IMG/VR virus record: IMGVR_UViG_3300034019_000911
Span: 1 to 31,663 of that record
Source of the DNA: a virus
Direction: 5' to 3' (one strand)
DNA length: 31,663 nt
Shown: one piece after another, positions 16,004-23,880 of the stretch
Layout of the letters: each line of letters starts with the position of its first letter
Position numbering within the stretch: the stretch's first letter is position 1
Program-made: the position numbers and the translations under genes
Notes under the pieces: model-generated
Databases searched by the model: none
The model's input: the letters and a program-made list of their open reading frames with translations, nothing else
What the model was told of the DNA's origin: nothing

Positions 16004-17869
16004 TCAAGCGGTCGCCATCCGGTAGCATCCGCGGCTCTCAGCCTTGGCAACGCCATAGCTGAAGTGACCGCGAACCTGGATGCCGAGCTGATTGAAATCC
16101 GCATCGGCCTGCTGCACGGTCGGGAGCCTCTGGCCGTTCAGAAACGCGACCTCCATCGCCGGCAGCTCGGCCGGGTTGGCGACGAGCCACCAGGTCGATG
16201 AACTCGTCAGGTAGGACGAGGGCACAACCTGGAACCGACCAGCGAACACGTTCACGTTTCCGCGGGTCACGCTCTCGCCCGTGATGAGCACCGTCGATCC
16301 CATCATCTCGTCGGCGGTGATCTCCAGGTCCGGGGGGACGAGGATCATCGACGGCGAGATGCCCAACGGGTTACCGTCGGGATCGGTGAGCTTCTTGTAG
16401 GAAGTCACCGCCGTCTTCAAAGACGAGATCGCCAAGGCGTTTCCAGCCGCAGCCGTTTCCTTCTGATAGAAGGTCGAGTTGTTGGCCTGAAACTCGGTCC
16501 AGAAATCCTTGTTCAACTTGACCGCGGCACCACGGCCCAGCCGGCTCGGCACCTGGGTCAGAGCACCCAGGTCGTCGTTCACGATGTCGACCATCGTGAT
16601 CGAACTCATACGGCCGGTCAGCTTGGCCTTGATCGTCCGAGTCTCGTCCGAGGCGTCGGCACTCTTCAGTTCGCCGGAAGGACCGAGATCCTCAAACTCA
16701 AAGCCGCCGTTGAGCCGGACGCCCGTGACCTGTTTGTAATCACTGACGCTTCTGATCGACGCGATCATGTCCCACGTCGACTCGACGGCGTTGTAGCCTT
16801 GCAGCAGGAACTTGCCGTAGGTCGCCGCGAGCACGTTGCTGATGCTGTGCGTGGCGAACCCGGCGGCTTGCACCTGGGGGAACGCACCGGCGAGAACCTC
16901 GCGGATGTTGCCGTCGTGGATGCGAGCCGGACCGGTGTAGCCGTTCCGACGGGCAGCCTCGATCAGCACCTCCTGCAGCGACGTGTGGTTTCGCCGCCGG
17001 TCAGCCGCCTCGAGGGTCTTCTCGTCGAAGACCTTCTCGACGTTGGCGAGACCGCCAGCGAGACACAGCGCCGCTTCCACCACCTTCGGCGCGTTGGCCG
17101 CGGCGGCATCGACAACGTGGATCGCGGGAGCCGACGGGCGCGAAGCCCGGACCTCCGCGATCCGCTCCTCTCGCATCCGCTGCATCACGATCTCGGCGAC
17201 CTCGCCGGCGATCAGACTGGCACTGTCACCGCCAGCGGTGGCGACGATGGGCTTCGGGTCCGCGGCGACAATCGCCGTGGCTTCCGTCGTTGGCACGGCG
17301 GCCTCGACGGGCTTCTCGTTGAGCTGCTCGCTCATAGGGAATACCTCACTCGCCTCGGCGGCGATAGCCGCGGACGTTGCACCGTCCGCACCGAACAAGA
17401 CCACACTCGTTTCGCGGAGGACCGCATTACGAGCAACACTGATTGGGCCGGAGAACTCGCGACCGTTGACTGTCACGCTGGCTCCCGCGGCGATGTTTTC
17501 GATTGAGCCCACGTCGGCCCCGATGCTCGCTTGCAGCGGCACGCCGGCCTTCGCGAGGGCGATCAGCTTGTCGCCGGCCGGCGTCCCGCGAATCAGTTCG
17601 CCGCGGAGCACGAGCTGGCTGCCGTCGTTGGTAGATTCCAGACTTCGTCCGATCACGCTGTCGAGCATCGACATCTCTTTGCCGTGGGCGTAGAGAATCG
17701 GGATCGGCCGCGAGGCGTCGATCTGTGCCAGATCGACCACCAGCGGATTCCTCGACCACCCCTGGCGGATCGACGCCCCGGTGTAGGCCAACAGTTCAAA
17801 CGTCGGCGTCGCGGCCTCGTCGGCCGCTTGGACGTTGAGGGTTGCGGATAGTTCGATGCGGTTGTTCAT
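16004..17869 (-). CDS. prohead protease-scaffold-major capsid fusion
   Basis: A 621-residue protein, ATGA-coupled to the portal. Residues 20-175 match an HK97-type (S78) prohead protease: H62 in YAHGKEMS, S115 in LQASIGADV, E153 in LRETSVVLFG as the likely catalytic set. Residues 180-290 are Ala/Glu-rich and scaffold-like. Residues 300-621 resemble Mu gpT-type capsid proteins (AATYGKFLLQGYNAVESTWD, LTGRMSSITMVDIVNDDLGAL, LNKDFWTEFQ). An internal ATG at 17335 (MSEQLNEKPVEA) with GAGG 8 nt upstream could start a separate 443-residue scaffold-capsid product, as with nested lambda C/Nu3. Normally these are two genes; the fusion is continuous here. Confidence 0.87.
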   Translation of the reverse strand: MNNRIELSATLNVQAADEAATPTFELLAYTGASIRQGWSRNPLVVDLAQIDASRPIPILYAHGKEMSMLDSVIGRSLESTNDGSQLVLRGELIRGTPAGDKLIALAKAGVPLQASIGADVGSIENIAAGASVTVNGREFSGPISVARNAVLRETSVVLFGADGATSAAIAAEASEVFPMSEQLNEKPVEAAVPTTEATAIVAADPKPIVATAGGDSASLIAGEVAEIVMQRMREERIAEVRASRPSAPAIHVVDAAAANAPKVVEAALCLAGGLANVEKVFDEKTLEAADRRRNHTSLQEVLIEAARRNGYTGPARIHDGNIREVLAGAFPQVQAAGFATHSISNVLAATYGKFLLQGYNAVESTWDMIASIRSVSDYKQVTGVRLNGGFEFEDLGPSGELKSADASDETRTIKAKLTGRMSSITMVDIVNDDLGALTQVPSRLGRGAAVKLNKDFWTEFQANNSTFYQKETAAAGNALAISSLKTAVTSYKKLTDPDGNPLGISPSMILVPPDLEITADEMMGSTVLITGESVTRGNVNVFAGRFQVVPSSYLTSSSTWWLVANPAELPAMEVAFLNGQRLPTVQQADADFNQLGIQVRGHFSYGVAKAESRGCYRMATA

Positions 17870-19653
17870 GCGTTGGCGTCCTCGTTCTCTCGCTTGTAGA
17901 CACCCTGGGCCCACGAGCGGCCGGCGTCACCACCCCACAAAAGCCATGCGATCCGGCCGGCAGACGGATAGCCCTCCTGGCCCTCCGACCATCCTTGACC
18001 TTGCTTGTCAACCTCGTGGCGTGCGAAGTAACTCACCATCCGCCCGATCGTGTCGAGCGAGAGAGATCGGCCATTGGCAATGTCACGGGCACGAGCCACG
18101 CCGATCGCCGTGCCGCCACGCCCGTACTCGCGTCGCCACTCCAGACCGCGGCGGGCCGCGTCGCGAGCAGCTTGCGGGGGCCGGTAGCCGTCGTCGGCCT
18201 CGATGCCGTCCACGTCATCATCGGCGGCCATTGCCTCCGGCTGGGCGGCAACGCCCAGGTCTCGCTCCATCTGTCGCTCGATCGACCGCTGCCGGAGAAC
18301 GACCCGCCAGTCGCGGCCACGCTTGGCACAGACTTCGGCGAGGCTCGCCATGTTGCCGCCCACCATTGCGGCGTCGGCGTCCGCTTCCTTGAGTGGGTCG
18401 ACGTGCTCAAATCCGTCCCACACCCACGTCCAGTTCCATGCCGCGAAGGGCGGGAGACCGCGGGGGATGAGCCCGGGGACGGCGACTGCTTCGTCGAGCC
18501 ACGAGTAGAGAAGAGGGTCGAGGAACGTGCGTTCCATGTCGGATCGCTCGACCGCGATTCTCTTGCGATACACGAGGTAGTCGCCACGCATCGACGAGTA
18601 GTTCGCGGAGCTGGAATCGAGGGAGGCCACGATATAGGGCATACCCAACGCGGCTGCGATCTCGTTGATGAGCCGACGCACAAATGCGTCGTGGCTCGAG
18701 GTCGGATGCTCGGCTCGCATCTGGACCGGCTCCCAGCCGTCGGGCGCGGCAATCGCCATTCCGCGGACGATGGGCATCGTTTCCAGTGTCTCGAGGCTGG
18801 CGGCCCCGGACCCGTCGGCCGGCATCGTCGTCTTGAGGATCGCGGCGAACGAGGCAGCCGTCTCGGCCGCGGTCACCACGGCGAGCGTGTACCGGCGAAG
18901 CAGGGCGAACAGCTCCAGGGCCGGAGCGATCTCCGGCACGCCGCGATGCTGGCCCGGGCGAGTCGCGTGATACCAGTGGCAGACATAGTTCGCGTCGATC
19001 CAGTCGCCATCCAGCAGGAACGCTTGCGAGAGCGATCCCGGGTGCCGCTTTGAAATCCAGTAGTCGGTGACGTTGCCATCGGGATCAAACCGAACGCCGT
19101 CAACGTCATGCTCGGTGCTGTAAAACCCGGCCGGCGACATGACCTGGTCGGCCTCGACCAGTTTGAGGTCGAGCTGCACGCCGCGGAGCCGGCGATTGCT
19201 GGTCTTCAGTCCGAAAACCTCTCCGTCGCTGATCTTGGCGGTCTTGGAGATCCGCAGTTTCTTCGCGAGGTCGATCGTGTCGGCCCAATCGGACACGGCG
19301 TTCTCGACCGACCGGACCGCTTCGGGCGACACGTCAGGGCCGAGGTCGAGTTGTAGCCGGGGGCCGGTGCCGACCAGGTCGTTGCTCCAGGTGCTCGCGA
19401 TGCCCGCGGCGTAGGAGTTATTTCGCAGCTCGTACCTTGCCCGATTGCGGAGGATCTGCCGGATTGCCGGCTGGAGACTCGCGTCCGCAGAGAGGTGGTC
19501 GGAGGCGGCCCAGTGATTGCGGTTGAGGTCGCTCGTCTGGGCAGCGTCGTACTTCGCCCGCACCATCGTGGCGAGCGCGGCCTTCTGTGCGTCGACCGTC
19601 GCCTGGAGCGACGATCGGCTGCGGCCGCCGAAAATGCTGCCGAGAATGCCCAC
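17866..19653 (-). CDS. lambda-type portal protein with extra C-terminal domain
   Basis: About 595 residues. The main body matches lambda gpB-type portals: LQPAIRQILRNRARYELRNNS, SNDLVGTGPRLQL, RHPGSLSQAFLLDGDWIDANYVCHWY, RPGQHRGVPEIAPALEL, RRLINEIAAALGMPYIVASLDSSSANYSSMR. It forms the dodecameric DNA channel at one capsid vertex. The last 100 or so residues (AARRGLEWRREYGRGGTAIG, ARARDIANG, MVSYFARHEVDKQG, PSAGRIAWLLWGGDAG) form a separate module that also occurs on other phage head proteins. The start is taken as GTG 19653, 3 nt after the upstream stop; GTG 19680 is possible. Confidence 0.92.
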   Translation of the reverse strand: MGILGSIFGGRSRSSLQATVDAQKAALATMVRAKYDAAQTSDLNRNHWAASDHLSADASLQPAIRQILRNRARYELRNNSYAAGIASTWSNDLVGTGPRLQLDLGPDVSPEAVRSVENAVSDWADTIDLAKKLRISKTAKISDGEVFGLKTSNRRLRGVQLDLKLVEADQVMSPAGFYSTEHDVDGVRFDPDGNVTDYWISKRHPGSLSQAFLLDGDWIDANYVCHWYHATRPGQHRGVPEIAPALELFALLRRYTLAVVTAAETAASFAAILKTTMPADGSGAASLETLETMPIVRGMAIAAPDGWEPVQMRAEHPTSSHDAFVRRLINEIAAALGMPYIVASLDSSSANYSSMRGDYLVYRKRIAVERSDMERTFLDPLLYSWLDEAVAVPGLIPRGLPPFAAWNWTWVWDGFEHVDPLKEADADAAMVGGNMASLAEVCAKRGRDWRVVLRQRSIERQMERDLGVAAQPEAMAADDDVDGIEADDGYRPPQAARDAARRGLEWRREYGRGGTAIGVARARDIANGRSLSLDTIGRMVSYFARHEVDKQGQGWSEGQEGYPSAGRIAWLLWGGDAGRSWAQGVYKRENEDANA

Positions 19654-19655
19654 GC

Positions 19656-19865
19656 TTAGTGTGCCCCCGGGTACACGCACTGCGCCAGACGCAGGGAGCC
19701 GAACGGGCTGCCGGACGACTGCGTCCGGGCCTTCATGACGAACTCTGCGGCCGCCACCTGGCGGTCAAGCTCGTGTTGCTCCACCTCACCCGCGTCAGTG
19801 CGGGCGCGTCTCGGCTGGGCGAGATTTGCTGCGACAGCGTCGATCACGTCGGAGTTGTCGGACAT
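19656..19865 (-). CDS. small head-joining protein (gpW position)
   Basis: A 69-residue protein with GGGAG 6 nt before ATG 19865. The order terminase...small protein-portal is that of lambda gpA-gpW-gpB, although five or more small genes intervene here between terminase and this gene. The helical N-terminus (VIDAVAANLAQPRRARTDAG) is followed by VEQHELDRQVAAAEFVMKA and a short C-terminal end. Similarity to gpW itself is weak; the head-joining role comes from size and position. Confidence 0.6.
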   Translation of the reverse strand: MSDNSDVIDAVAANLAQPRRARTDAGEVEQHELDRQVAAAEFVMKARTQSSGSPFGSLRLAQCVYPGAH

Positions 19866-19882
19866 GGTGAACTCCCGGTGGT

Positions 19883-19899
19883 GGGACGCTTCGCGTCCC
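19883..19899. repeat. 7-bp perfect inverted repeat upstream of the head operon
   Basis: GGGACGC-TTC-GCGTCCC forms a tight 7-bp hairpin with a 3-nt loop in the 68-nt gap between the 27-aa gene and the gpW-position gene. No T-run follows on either strand. It would lie in the 5' leader of any transcript starting at the extended -10 at 19906-19915, so it may stabilise the message or act as an operator. Confidence 0.45.
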
Positions 19900-19905
19900 T
19901 ACCAA

Positions 19906-19915
19906 CAGTGTACCA
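19906..19915 (-). promoter_or_regulatory. extended -10 promoter element before the head operon
   Basis: The minus strand reads TGGTACACTG, nine of ten bases identical to TGGTATACTG before the tail-tube genes. It lies about 40 nt ahead of the gpW-position gene in non-coding DNA. No clear -35 is seen. Confidence 0.35.
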
Positions 19916-19933
19916 ATGTTCACGCAACCAGCG

Positions 19934-20017
19934 TCACAGGAACTCGATCAGCGGGTGATCGACGTCCGCCTCGGCGTCGACTTCGTCCCAAAACTCTTCG
20001 TCGAGGTAGGCGGGCAT
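19934..20017 (-). CDS. acidic micro-protein, 27 aa
   Basis: A frame of 28 codons from ATG 20017, preceded by AAGGAG at 8-nt spacing, one of the best ribosome binding sites in the window. The product MPAYLDEEFWDEVDAEADVD... is strongly acidic (11 Asp/Glu) and aromatic, with no basic residue apart from one His. Third codon positions are mostly G or C, as in real genes here. It lies alone between short non-coding stretches. Acidic mini-proteins of phages can mimic DNA or bind host enzymes, but no function is shown. Confidence 0.6.
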   Translation of the reverse strand: MPAYLDEEFWDEVDAEADVDHPLIEFL

Positions 20018-20090
20018 GGCGTGGTCTCCTTGCCGCCATTTTACCCTACCGGTACATGCGTCCAGTAACGACGAGACTGCACACCAACTG

Positions 20091-20399
20091 TCACTTTTCG
20101 GCAGTTTCTGTGCGGCTGTTTTCTTGCAACAAAACTTGACGTAGCCGCTCCACCTCGGCCGCGAGCCGGTGGATCATGCACCTCTCATGCCTCGGCCACA
20201 GGTGGCACTCCGGCGAGTGCGTCCCGACACGATCCTCCTGCATCGATCGCCACTGCCGATAGTCGGCCAGGATGTCGTGAGGTCGTTTGCGACCGATATC
20301 ATAGTCGATGATTATTGCGTCGGCTTTATCGTTCAGCACGGGGGTATACCTCGCGCATAGCGGGCGCAACCATTTCAAATCCGCTCGGGTTCGCGGCAA
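20091..20399 (-). CDS. hypothetical protein with Cys/His cluster, 102 aa
   Basis: The frame looks coding: LNDKADAIIIDYDIGRKRPHDILADYRQWRSMQEDRVG followed by HSPECHLWPRHERCMIH, whose His and Cys residues could bind a metal ion, and a C-terminal helix RLAAEVERLRQVLLQEN that may form a coiled coil. The start is uncertain: the first candidate is TTG 20399 with poor spacing from a GAGG, and a 14-codon ATG frame at 20419 overlaps the upstream stop in another frame. No family recognised. Confidence 0.55.
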   Translation of the reverse strand: MPRTRADLKWLRPLCARYTPVLNDKADAIIIDYDIGRKRPHDILADYRQWRSMQEDRVGTHSPECHLWPRHERCMIHRLAAEVERLRQVLLQENSRTETAEK

Positions 20400-20415
20400 G
20401 TGTCAGAGTCGATCC

Positions 20416-20631
20416 TCATGAAAGCCTCTTCAGCAACGCGACGAGCGTTGCGTCAACGCCATATGGCCCACCAGTGCCAAGGTAGTACGCTATCGCCTCA
20501 CGCTCCTCATCGGTGAGAATGTCCGCGTTTGCCGCATTGTCCGAGCCCGGACAATCGGCTTTTGCGGACAACGGCACCGTTTCGCGGCCGTCTAGCGCAC
20601 CGTTTCGCAGCCGGTCGCTCACGTCAGTCAC
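20416..20631 (-). CDS. hypothetical protein, 71 aa
   Basis: Starts with GTG 20631, overlapping the previous gene by 8 nt. The N-terminal half is polar and low in structure; the C-terminal half (ILTDEEREAIAYYLGTGGPY, DATLVALLKRLS) is helical and resembles short C-terminal segments of phage proteins of unknown function. Part of the small-gene group between terminase and portal. No motif or membrane segment. Confidence 0.55.
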   Translation of the reverse strand: MTDVSDRLRNGALDGRETVPLSAKADCPGSDNAANADILTDEEREAIAYYLGTGGPYGVDATLVALLKRLS

Positions 20632-20842
20632 CCGTCCACCGCTGGTTTATCACGCCCTCGTCCGCAATCTCCGCGTCGGGCGTCGGTTGAACTCGACCGA
20701 GTGTGTACAGCAGCGTTTCCGAGACCTGGAACCCCAGGATCTCGTCCACCTCCTGCCGCCGCTCCGCGACGAGGCCCATCAGCCACTCCAGCGACGAGGC
20801 CGCCATCGGCTTCGTGTTCGCGTACTGTTCGATCACTGCCAC
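20624..20842 (-). CDS. hypothetical protein, 72 aa
   Basis: Starts at GTG 20842 with CAGGAG 8 nt upstream and 4 nt after the membrane-protein gene. It is helical and acidic (AASSLEWLMGLVAERRQEVDEILGF) with a polar C-terminus. No known domain. Co-translation with the membrane protein makes a shared process likely. Confidence 0.6.
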   Translation of the reverse strand: MAVIEQYANTKPMAASSLEWLMGLVAERRQEVDEILGFQVSETLLYTLGRVQPTPDAEIADEGVINQRWTGD

Positions 20843-20846
20843 GATG

Positions 20847-21101
20847 TCACTCCTGTTGCCACCGGACGGTCAGGTACGTTCCCAGAAAAGCCCCTGCCGC
20901 CAGCGGCACGACATACGCCGGGTTCGCCGCGTAGGTCACGACTCCGAACGCCAAGAGCGAATAGATCACCGAGGACAGGGCCGCGGCCCGAACCGCCCGC
21001 CGGTCACCGACCGCGATGATGTAGGCGGCATACAGAACGTCGATGACGACGTATGTCGCGAACACCAGCACGGCGGTGACCGGCGAGAAGTCGGAGGACA
21101 T
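20847..21101 (-). CDS. small membrane protein with three TM segments, holin candidate
   Basis: An 84-residue protein with hydrophobic segments at about 7-30 (VTAVLVFATYVVIDVLYAAYIIAV), 38-57 and 61-78, and a charged loop GDRRAVRAA between the first two. Size and three membrane spans fit a class I holin, but small phage membrane proteins with this V-I-D-V-L-Y-A-x-Y pattern are also found without a lysis gene beside them. The start overlaps the preceding stop (TAATG). No endolysin gene adjoins it, so holin is a suggestion only. Confidence 0.65.
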   Translation of the reverse strand: MSSDFSPVTAVLVFATYVVIDVLYAAYIIAVGDRRAVRAAALSSVIYSLLAFGVVTYAANPAYVVPLAAGAFLGTYLTVRWQQE

Positions 21102-21343
21102 TACTGCGGCTCACCGTGGCACGAAGCCTTGGCGGCACGCTTGGCCGCTCGAGCATCCTGCCGGACGGTCTGCCGGGCCGCGACACGCTGGGCCACCGTC
21201 AGCCGGCCGTGGCACGCAGCCGCTTGGCCGTGGCAGCCGACAACCGCCGGAGCGGCCTCCGGCGATGCACCAGCGAGGGCCACGCCCACCAGACCAAGAA
21301 ACGCCGCCATCGAAATACCTAGGATCGAACGAAACACGATCAC
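21101..21343 (-). CDS. small secreted Cys-His protein
   Basis: An 80-residue protein with a signal peptide (about 1-26, FRSILGISMAAFLGLVGVALAGA). The mature part contains three C-H-G tripeptides (VVGCHGQ, AACHGRL, ASCHGEP) around a basic helical stretch VAQRVAARQTVRQDARAAKRAAK. The CHG repeats could bind metal or heme, but a C-x2-C-H motif is absent. The GTG start at 21343 follows AGGA closely; GTG 21337 is better spaced. It belongs to a small group with its own promoter and no assembly function visible. Confidence 0.65.
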   Translation of the reverse strand: MIVFRSILGISMAAFLGLVGVALAGASPEAAPAVVGCHGQAAACHGRLTVAQRVAARQTVRQDARAAKRAAKASCHGEPQ

Positions 21344-21364
21344 CGTCCTTTCTGGGGAGAGAAA

Positions 21365-21679
21365 TCACCGACCATACCGGCGGCACGCCCACCAGCGACC
21401 GTGGCCGAACGCCACGCCCTGGTCGATGACGGGCCACCCGTTTTTCGAGTAACAGCAGTTACTGAGAGCTGCGGCCGGCGTTGGGCCGGAGCCGCACCCC
21501 TCAAACCCTCTGTTGCCGCCGTGGTGGCCGACACGGCCTTGCCGGGCTTGGATCTCCGCGACGCCCTGGGCGGTCGAGGTGGTGCTGACCATCCGGCACT
21601 GACCGTTCGCACACGTCCGCACGTCCTGGCCGACGGCGACGCTGCAAACGAGAACCGCGAGAAGCGTAAGAAATCGCAT
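21365..21679 (-). CDS. small secreted Cys-rich protein of planctomycete type
   Basis: A 104-residue protein with a clear signal peptide (MRFLTLLAVLVCSVAVGQ) and AAAGGAAA before ATG 21679. The mature part TAQGVAEIQARQGRVGHHGG, GFEGCGSGPTPAAALSNCCY, DQGVAFGHGRWWACRRY follows a compact pattern with Gly, Cys and aromatic residues that I associate with families of short exported proteins in planctomycete genomes; I cannot verify this without a search. It is exported across the inner membrane. A role in lysogenic conversion, lysis or envelope interaction is inference. Confidence 0.7.
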   Translation of the reverse strand: MRFLTLLAVLVCSVAVGQDVRTCANGQCRMVSTTSTAQGVAEIQARQGRVGHHGGNRGFEGCGSGPTPAAALSNCCYSKNGWPVIDQGVAFGHGRWWACRRYGR

Positions 21680-21721
21680 CGTGTTTTCCTTTCGGAATCG
21701 AGGTGCAATCGAACCGTCCGC

Positions 21722-21749
21722 ATTCTGCCCACTGGTGTACGGGCGTCAA
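21722..21749 (-). promoter_or_regulatory. putative promoter of the secreted/membrane gene group
   Basis: TTGACG (21744-21749), a 16-nt spacer, and CAGAAT (21722-21727) on the minus strand. The block GGTTGACGCCCGTACACC (21734-21751) repeats the element at 1458-1475. It stands immediately after the terminase stop, so the small secreted genes can be expressed apart from late transcription. Confidence 0.5.
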
Positions 21750-21756
21750 CCTCAGC

Positions 21757-23880
21757 CTACCTACCCATCTTGTCAATCAGCGCGGCACGTCGGGCCGCCA
21801 TCTCCTCGCGGGTGATTGTTTTTCGCGGAGCGGCACGCGGAGGTTCGGCACCGACCGCAGACAAGCCGGAGAACGACGCCGCGACCGCCGCACCGACGCA
21901 ACAGTCCCACCAGTGGTTGTCTCGACCAGGTATCTGCCGCCACTCGTCGACGATCCGCATCCGTGACTCCACCCTCACCGGCGTCTCGGCACTCATCTGC
22001 TCGGCAAGCATCTCGTGCTGGCCGGCGTGGATGGTGAACGCCAGCGGATCGCCGACCGGCAGCTTGCATCGCGTCGCCACGAAAGTCTTCCACGCATTTG
22101 TGTCGTAGAGAACGTGGCGCTGTTTCTGAATCGTCGAGGTCCGCCAGTTGGCACCGATCCTCTCGCCCCGATCCACAGCCTTGTCGCTGATACTCTGGCC
22201 CGACGCACCAACAAATCGCCCGTGGGTCGGCAGCACCCGCGGCCCCCACGACGATCGACGTGCGAAGTCTCGCACCACCCCGTGCGTCTGTGCCCAGTTG
22301 GCGTCCACGAACAACTGGCCGACCCGCAGAACCGCGTCGTCGTTCTCGCGGTTGATCTCCCGGCCGAGGATCATCGACGCCACCGACTCCAGCCCGGCGT
22401 GGATCGCGGCTTCGAGGGCCACGCCGCCGGCCGCTGACACGAGAGTCTTCTTGGCGTCGCGTAGCGTGTAGTACGCCCGGCCCTGCTCCGGGTACGCCCC
22501 GTAGGCCACGAGGTGCCCGCGGAGCTGGCTGCCCCACGCCACGACCGCCCAGTACAGGAGTTTTTCCTGCACGTCCACGAATGCCGTCAGCGTGTCGCAC
22601 CCGCGTGGGCATACCCACCTGGGTATTTCGAGAACGCGACCGCGGAGATCCTCCGCGGTGACGCCGAGGCTGGCCGCCTCGTCCTTGATCGGGCTCTGCT
22701 GAAACTCTGAAGCGAACACGTCCGCACCGTCGTCGATCAGCGCGTTGTATGAGTGTTGAATCGCGGAGTGTTCAGCGTCGGGGTCGAAGCACGACGCCCA
22801 GGATACTTCGCAGCCGGCGTCCATCGCGGTGCGGTTGGTTAGGTAGAACTCGTTTGCAGCCTTGTGGGCACGGGCCTGGTCGCCGGGAATGTCCTTCGCG
22901 AACGTGCATCGCAAATCGCGATAGTGGCTCATCCACAAATCGTCGTGGCCGTCGGAGAACTTGCGGACCATCGGAATCCGCTCGCCCTGCCACGCGGGGA
23001 ACCGGCTGGAGTCGAGGAGCTGGTCGACCATGTCGCCGGTCGAGATCACCGTGGCGTTGACCACGCACGCCATGCTGCGAGTGTGGCCGGCGAGTTTCAT
23101 TACCGACTTCGTCAGAATCTCCAGCCGGTAGGAGCACTGCACCGGAGACCGGGCAGACTCGCGAGTCTGCGGGTCGTCAACGATCGTGAAGTCCGGCCGG
23201 AGCTGCCGGCCGTCGGGAGTCTTCCACCGCAGACCCAAGATCGATCCGGTGAGCCCGCGGCTCATGATGATCGAGCCGGACGAAGGCGAGCCCTTGATCG
23301 CCGGCATGACCAGCGTGTCCTTGCGCCACCCGATATGAGTCCGCTCGCCGTTGTACGTCTGCGAGTTGCAGCGTTGGGCCTTTCCCTCCAAGCACCGGAC
23401 CGGGTGGCACACTTCGGGGAAGTCATCAAAGAGGAGGTCGTTGTCGGATAGCTCGGTGCGGACGGAGTTGATCGCCTTGTCGGCGAGGTCCGATTCTGCG
23501 GCGAAGATGCCGCCGAACTTTCGGTGGCCGTAGAGGATCGCCCACAGAAGGGCGTTCTCACTCACCGTCGATTTGGCGAAGCCGCGGTACACCGCGTTGA
23601 TAAATCGGCCGCCGCCGATAATGCAGTCCTGGATGCGGGCGATCACCCGCTTGTGGTCGGGCGAGAATGGCGAGAGACCGGTCGAGTATGGGAAGTAGGT
23701 GGTGAGGAAAAGCTCAAGGTCGAGCCGGCAAGACTCGCGCCGGGCCACGTTCACGACCGGCGGGATCTCGCCTATGTCGGCACCGCGGCGGGTCCGCTCG
23801 CGGCCGCGCTCGATTGTCTGCTCACGCGCACGCTCGGCGGCAGCGACCTGGTGCTCCGGGGCGGATTTGGGCCTACCCAT
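21757..23880 (-). CDS. terminase large subunit (GpA-like)
   Basis: A 707-residue packaging motor. The ATPase domain has a variant Walker A at about 98-105 (YRGFAKST) and a Walker B D-D at 235-236 (RPDFTIVDDPQ), with RGLTGSILGLRW between. The nuclease domain has Asp at 436 (LTAFVDVQ), 526 (LFVDANW) and 659 (DNHWWDCCVG), a likely metal-binding triad. It cuts concatemers and pumps DNA into the prohead. The start at 23880 has GAGG at 7 nt; ATG 23886 is too close to that site. It overlaps the RuvC-like gene by 8 nt. No small subunit is recognised nearby. Confidence 0.93.
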   Translation of the reverse strand: MGRPKSAPEHQVAAAERAREQTIERGRERTRRGADIGEIPPVVNVARRESCRLDLELFLTTYFPYSTGLSPFSPDHKRVIARIQDCIIGGGRFINAVYRGFAKSTVSENALLWAILYGHRKFGGIFAAESDLADKAINSVRTELSDNDLLFDDFPEVCHPVRCLEGKAQRCNSQTYNGERTHIGWRKDTLVMPAIKGSPSSGSIIMSRGLTGSILGLRWKTPDGRQLRPDFTIVDDPQTRESARSPVQCSYRLEILTKSVMKLAGHTRSMACVVNATVISTGDMVDQLLDSSRFPAWQGERIPMVRKFSDGHDDLWMSHYRDLRCTFAKDIPGDQARAHKAANEFYLTNRTAMDAGCEVSWASCFDPDAEHSAIQHSYNALIDDGADVFASEFQQSPIKDEAASLGVTAEDLRGRVLEIPRWVCPRGCDTLTAFVDVQEKLLYWAVVAWGSQLRGHLVAYGAYPEQGRAYYTLRDAKKTLVSAAGGVALEAAIHAGLESVASMILGREINRENDDAVLRVGQLFVDANWAQTHGVVRDFARRSSWGPRVLPTHGRFVGASGQSISDKAVDRGERIGANWRTSTIQKQRHVLYDTNAWKTFVATRCKLPVGDPLAFTIHAGQHEMLAEQMSAETPVRVESRMRIVDEWRQIPGRDNHWWDCCVGAAVAASFSGLSAVGAEPPRAAPRKTITREEMAARRAALIDKMGR

